A stretch of DNA of 64,000 bases from Haloterrigena sp. KLK7 (lineage in GTDB: Archaea; Halobacteriota; Halobacteria; Halobacteriales; Natrialbaceae): NCBI RefSeq assembly GCF_037914945.1, contig NZ_CP149787.1:2418001-2482000 (forward strand), read 5' to 3'. The notes beneath the pieces are model-generated. The model had not been told where the DNA came from and made no database searches. It saw nothing but the letters and a program-made list of their open reading frames with translations. The position numbers and the translations under genes were made by a program. Below, in pieces: positions 60,756 through 64,000 of the stretch (position 1 is its first letter; each line of letters begins with the position of its first letter).

Positions 60756-61418
60756 ATGAGTCAGCCGGGCCCGGACTCGAGCCCCGACCCCGACGACCGG
60801 CCGTGGGACGACGTCTCCCGGTTCCCCACGTTCGTCGACCACCTCGAGAACGAGGGAGCGTTCTCCGTCCGGGAGATCGTCGCCAGTCTGGACGCGGACA
60901 TTCCCGTCGACGGCATCGTCTACCACGACCGGGGGATCCGCGTCCCCGGCTACGACGCGACGTTCGTCCACGAGCCCTCCCGCGGGCGGCCCGCCTTTAG
61001 CCTCGAGGTGGACACGGTCGGGCCGCGAAACGCGTGGGCCGTCTTCGACGCCCAGCTCGGCTGGGACCTCTACCTCCTGCAGACCGACGGCGTGGCGGCA
61101 CTGGCCTGGGTCAGCGACGAGGAGTACAAGACCGAGGAGGCGACGCACTTCCGGACGAAACACGACGCGCTGGCCGCGGGCCGGTTCTCCTTCGGCGTCT
61201 TCTGCTACTCGGGCAGCGACTGGGACGAACGGGTCGCCCGGATCGAAGGCACGGACGCCCCCGCCTACCTCAAAAGCGACGACGGGACGCCGGTGATCCC
61301 TCAGAACCCCTCCGAGTTCTACGACTACATCGGCGCGAGCGCCACCGATCTTCGCCAGACCGGCGGCGGTGCGCCGCCCCACCTCGGGCTTCTGGAACTC
61401 GAGATCACGATCAACTGA
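60756..61418 (+). CDS. Conserved haloarchaeal hypothetical protein
   Basis: A 220-residue protein from the ATG at 60756, with GGAGGT five bases upstream (60745-60750), a real Shine-Dalgarno arrangement. Visible segments: FVDHLENEGAFSVREIVASL, VPGYDATFVHEPSRGRPAF, AVFDAQLGWDLYLLQTDGVAAL, EEYKTEEATHFRTKHDALAAG, FYDYIGASATDLRQ. Possibly an alpha/beta nuclease-like fold, but no motif is convincing. It is divergent from rqcH and might be functionally linked; this is guesswork. Confidence 0.75.
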   Translation: MSQPGPDSSPDPDDRPWDDVSRFPTFVDHLENEGAFSVREIVASLDADIPVDGIVYHDRGIRVPGYDATFVHEPSRGRPAFSLEVDTVGPRNAWAVFDAQLGWDLYLLQTDGVAALAWVSDEEYKTEEATHFRTKHDALAAGRFSFGVFCYSGSDWDERVARIEGTDAPAYLKSDDGTPVIPQNPSEFYDYIGASATDLRQTGGGAPPHLGLLELEITIN

Positions 61419-61474
61419 CCGAGAGAAACGGGCCCTCGGACCGCGACTCCCGTGGTATCACGACCCTCGGAACC

Positions 61475-61480
61475 CTTATT
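61475..61480 (+). promoter_or_regulatory. TATA box of the cold-shock gene
   Basis: CTTATT centred 30 bp before the ATG at 61508, suggesting a leaderless or nearly leaderless transcript. Confidence 0.45.
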
Positions 61481-61507
61481 CGTGGGCTGACCCTACAATT
61501 GTTCGTA

Positions 61508-61705
61508 ATGGCAAACGGCAAGGTTGATTTCTTCAACGACACAGGCGGCTACGGTTTCATCTCGACTGCGGACGCGGACGATGACGTGTTTTTCCACATG
61601 GAAGACGTCGGCGGCCCGGATCTGGAGGAAGGCGAGGAGATCGAATTCGACATCGAACAGGCCCCCAAGGGGCCCCGCGCGACGAACGTCGTCCGCAATA
61701 ACTGA
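61508..61705 (+). CDS. cspA: Cold-shock domain protein (CspA type)
   Basis: A 65-residue single CSD protein. RNP1 is GYGFISTAD (KGYGFI-like) and RNP2 is DVFFHMEDV (VFVH-like), the nucleic-acid-binding strands; the C-terminus is GPRATNVVRNN. It binds single-stranded RNA/DNA and can act as an RNA chaperone. The first residues MANGKVDFFNDTGG match the haloarchaeal CspA family. It is transcribed from its own promoter 90 bp after the hypothetical gene. Confidence 0.93.
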   Translation: MANGKVDFFNDTGGYGFISTADADDDVFFHMEDVGGPDLEEGEEIEFDIEQAPKGPRATNVVRNN

Positions 61706-61937
61706 TCGCGACGGCTTCGTCGCCAGCGGGCGACGCTGACTGTCGCTGTGCTTTTCTCGCGTTCCGTGCTGAGCGATCGCTCCGTGCGTTCGGTAGCGCG
61801 GTCGATACGGAATCGACCAGCGCCGACTCGAGACCCATGTCAGTAGATCGGAGAACGGGGTTCTTCTCAGTAGTCGGTAATACGGTTTATTCGTCCCATC
61901 TAGGAGTCACAATTCGCGTTCAGTATCGGGAACGGAT

Positions 61938-62657
61938 TTATCCGTCTGTCTCTTTCCAGTCGTCCGGTTCCCCTTCGCGGAATTCACCCTTGGCATGGCG
62001 CTCGTGGGGCCAGAAGGTGACGCCCAGCAGTACGACGTAGAACACACCCACAACGGCAACCACAGCAATCCCGGGGATACTGGCGATTCCAGCGGTTGTC
62101 AGCCAGTCCTGGCGCGGCGCGAACGCTGTAATCCTGAAGACCCATGCGACCAAGAGGACACTGAGCAGAGCAAGGTACACACGCCGGAGCCGGTTTGCGA
62201 GCGCTTCGTATACCGAGACTTTCAGCGTCGGCCTGCGATAGTCCCTGCTCAGTTCCGCTCGCCAGTCGTGACTTTCAGTGCCTTGAGACGGATCGAGGGC
62301 GTTTGCGAATAAGTTCTCTTGGATGACTCGTGCGCGAGAGCGAAAGACGTCGTAGTCCCGGTACCGCCGTGCTTCGATGCCCAGAAAGACGGTGACGACA
62401 ACGATCCCGATCAGCAAGAGATAGTGTGGGTTATCGGTACTCGAAAACCCCCACGTCAAGATCGCTGCCATCAGCGTCACCGCCCACGTCGTCGTCTCGT
62501 CGAGGCGCTGTCGCCACGTCCCCACTCGGTCTATCTCTCCGCGATAGGCGTGGGCCATCACCGAACCGAGTCCCGTACTGTCGTCGACCATTTCGCGGCC
62601 GATCTCCCGTTGGTCCGGTGCTGTTGGGTCGAACTCGTCGCTACTCGAATCGGTCAT
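61938..62657 (-). CDS. DUF2270 membrane protein
   Basis: A 239-residue protein with about four TM helices: WAVTLMAAILTWGF, HYLLLIGIVVVTVFLGIEA, VYLALLSVLLVAWVFRI and IPGIAVVAVVGVFYVVLLGV. The cytoplasmic region around YRDYDVFRSRARVIQENLFANALDP and the SHDWRAELSRDYRRPTLKVS segment are characteristic of DUF2270. Function is unknown. A CTTATG box (62681-62686) lies 27 bp before the ATG. The local GC content is lower than in the main part of the window. Confidence 0.87.
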   Translation of the reverse strand: MTDSSSDEFDPTAPDQREIGREMVDDSTGLGSVMAHAYRGEIDRVGTWRQRLDETTTWAVTLMAAILTWGFSSTDNPHYLLLIGIVVVTVFLGIEARRYRDYDVFRSRARVIQENLFANALDPSQGTESHDWRAELSRDYRRPTLKVSVYEALANRLRRVYLALLSVLLVAWVFRITAFAPRQDWLTTAGIASIPGIAVVAVVGVFYVVLLGVTFWPHERHAKGEFREGEPDDWKETDG

Positions 62658-62851
62658 AGCGGAGAGACATCTCCTCGCTCCATAAGCAGTTGTGGTGACG
62701 GCGTAATCTGAATGTCATGTACTGGAGAACATCGAATAGTACGCATACGTAGTTGCCGTACGAGACAGGCAGTCAAGTAACCGATTCGAGGAGACAGATA
62801 GCGATCACAGCGATAAAAATGCACGCTTAGATATTCGGATAAAACTGACAG

Positions 62852-63127
62852 TTACTCCCGGTCTGCTGGTTGAAGTAGAAGAAACTTGCCTCTCTCAACG
62901 GTAATGTGGAAGTCGTTGAAGACGAATTTGACTGTCCCATTCCGTTGTGACTCACACAGCATATCCAACAGTTCAGGATCTATTGTCTCATACAACGGGG
63001 GCAACTCCCAAGGCTCACACTGTTTCAATGAGCTTACAGCGTGGATGGCTGCTCTACTCACGGATTCGTCTTCCGGAATTTCGTATTCCACCACCAAACG
63101 AGGTTCCGGATCTTGGGTTTCCATCAT
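62852..63127 (-). CDS. HalOD1 output-domain protein
   Basis: A 91-residue single-domain protein: RLVVEYEIPEDESVSRAAIHAVSSL, PPLYETIDPELLDMLCES, VKFVFNDFHITVERG. This is the haloarchaeal HalOD1 domain found in signalling proteins. Codons 1 and 2 are both ATG (63127 and 63124). Minus-strand ATTTA (63151-63155) is 26-29 bp upstream. It sits in an accessory, lower-GC stretch. The partner is unknown. Confidence 0.88.
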   Translation of the reverse strand: MMETQDPEPRLVVEYEIPEDESVSRAAIHAVSSLKQCEPWELPPLYETIDPELLDMLCESQRNGTVKFVFNDFHITVERGKFLLLQPADRE

Positions 63128-63343
63128 CAGGTACAGTGGCCGTACTCGGATAAATCCCGACTTTGAAATGTAATTGGTCGCTGGGTTAGCATCTCTGGTT
63201 GCCCTTCAGCGCAGATGAGGAAGTTATCGCAGCAGTTGGAGGAGAGAAAGAGCTGTCAGCAGAGGGAAGCAATCGAGTAGAAGTTCCGACTGGAACAGAA
63301 AATCCGCTTTCATGGGTTGTAACTCCGTGGAGCTGTGCGTGGA

Positions 63344-63709
63344 ATGAGCGTAGACATGGGTTCGTCCGAACTGGATGACCGGAATCGGCAAATTCTCCAT
63401 CTCCTCCAGCAGAACGCTCGCAGTATTAGTACCGAGAATATCGGTAGGCAGATCGGTATCGCGGCCCTTACTGTCCGAAACCGTCTCAAGAAGATGGAAG
63501 GTGCTGGGATCATTCGAGGCTATCATCCTGAAATCGACTACGATAACTGGTGCATCGAGATCGATCTCACTCGGTCGGGACTAGCTTTCGACGAGAACGG
63601 CCGTCATCCGCCGCGAACGCTGTCGCTCGAGGGCAGTAGTAATCGGCGAGAAATGCGATCAGTTCGAGTTACCGAGGTTCAATCGATGTGGCCTTCGCGA
63701 CGCAGTTGA
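63344..63709 (+). pseudogene. Truncated Lrp/AsnC-type regulator
   Basis: The open frame starts with an intact winged helix: LDDRNRQILHLLQQNARSIS, then the recognition helix IGIAALTVRNRLKKMEGAGIIRGYHPEIDYDN. After about residue 65 the sequence (WCIEIDLTRSGLAFDENG...) no longer resembles the C-terminal RAM/regulatory domain and ends in a run of Arg/Ser that overlaps the eIF-1A gene on the other strand by 31 bp. The gene therefore seems cut by a rearrangement. It may still bind DNA but cannot sense a ligand. Starts at ATG 63344 or 63356. Confidence 0.7.
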
Positions 63710-63963
63710 TCTGCGTCCTGGCTGGTGTAGCGCCACTCGATCGTCGCCTTCTCGTCCTGCCAGTCCCAGGGTTCGGCGACGACGATGTCGTCTTGTTCGA
63801 TCCACGTGCGGTATTTCATCCGACCGGGGATGCGGCCGAGGCGTTCCTCGCCGTCGGCACAGCGCAGTTGGACGTGGTTGCCACCGAGGTGTTCGGTCAC
63901 GACGGCGAATACTTCATCGTTGTTGGGCATACGGAGGTTCCGGCGCCCGGATTCTTCTGTCAC
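63679..63963 (-). CDS. eif1A: Translation initiation factor eIF-1A
   Basis: A 94-residue OB-fold factor from GTG 63963: [69 protein letters not shown]. It binds the small ribosomal subunit and helps start-codon selection. The minus-strand TTTAAA (63987-63992) is centred 26 bp before the GTG, whereas the in-frame ATG at 63987 overlaps the TATA and cannot be used in this transcript. This makes GTG the likely start of a leaderless mRNA. The sequence departs slightly from the usual haloarchaeal consensus (e.g. [11 protein letters not shown]), so it may be one of two copies. Confidence 0.9.
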   Translation of the reverse strand: MTEESGRRNLRMPNNDEVFAVVTEHLGGNHVQLRCADGEERLGRIPGRMKYRTWIEQDDIVVAEPWDWQDEKATIEWRYTSQDADQLRREGHID

Positions 63964-63986
63964 AACTGTACTACGGGCGGGAGACA

Positions 63987-63992
63987 TTTAAA
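63987..63992 (-). promoter_or_regulatory. TATA box of the eIF-1A gene
   Basis: TTTAAA centred 26 bp before GTG 63963. It overlaps the alternative ATG at 63987 and so decides the start in favour of GTG. Confidence 0.6.
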
Positions 63993-64000
63993 GGATTGGA

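Noticed and set aside
63224-63526. 100-codon minus-strand open frame
   Set aside because: Antisense shadow of the winged-helix region of the truncated regulator; residues lack any domain.

Overview
The window is chromosomal DNA of a haloarchaeon. It is GC-rich, its predicted proteins are strongly acidic, many starts look leaderless (an AT-rich TATA-like box about 26-30 bp before the start codon and no Shine-Dalgarno), Tat-type twin-arginine signals are used for export, and archaeal proteins such as pelota, RqcH, eIF-1A, HalOD1 and an NP1902A-type F420 oxidoreductase are present. The gene content fits a catabolically versatile member of the Natrialbaceae; that family assignment is inference. 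No transposase, CRISPR array, tRNA or rRNA gene was recognised.

Layout. 1-8.5 kb: a partial AIR-synthase/HypE-like gene, an F420-type LLM oxidoreductase, a PAS histidine kinase, a short-chain dehydrogenase, an FMN alpha-hydroxy-acid oxidase overlapping a HAD hydrolase, an aminoglycoside-phosphotransferase-fold kinase and a small acidic protein. 8.6-28 kb: a phenylacetate/aromatic acyl-CoA island. It holds a fused 3-hydroxyacyl-CoA dehydrogenase/enoyl-CoA hydratase, three PaaI-type thioesterases, a MaoC hydratase, two phenylacetate-CoA ligases on opposite strands, a branched-chain-amino-acid-type ABC importer with a fused LivH-LivM permease, an HTH regulator divergent from paaABCD, and a PaaD split into two overlapping genes. 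No paaE reductase is present here. The likely flow is uptake of an acid, CoA activation (PaaK), ring epoxidation (PaaABC with PaaD for cluster assembly), then beta-oxidation-like steps, with thioesterases as safety valves.

28-38 kb: a second, less familiar catabolic cluster: LLM oxidoreductase, M24-family enzyme with an altered metal site, NAD-dependent epimerase, ThDP enzyme, EthD protein, VOC protein, tandem double-EthD protein, HD-domain protein, IclR regulator and amidohydrolase. A roughly 190-nt region at 29033-29223 folds into a three-stem structure. 38.8-48.8 kb: Lhr-type helicase, a Tat-exported protein with a possible papain-like triad, a zinc alcohol dehydrogenase, an RNase Z-like hydrolase, and an RND/MMPL transporter overlapping a TrmB-type regulator.

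48.8-64 kb: a GH3 glycosidase lies between the pelota gene and a decayed second copy of the pelota 3' end, suggesting insertion of the GH3 segment. Then come DUF418 and other membrane proteins, a CBS protein, small conserved proteins, a siroheme nitrite/sulfite reductase, RqcH, a cold-shock protein, DUF2270, HalOD1, a truncated Lrp/AsnC-type regulator and eIF-1A. The last 2 kb is visibly lower in GC and looks accessory.
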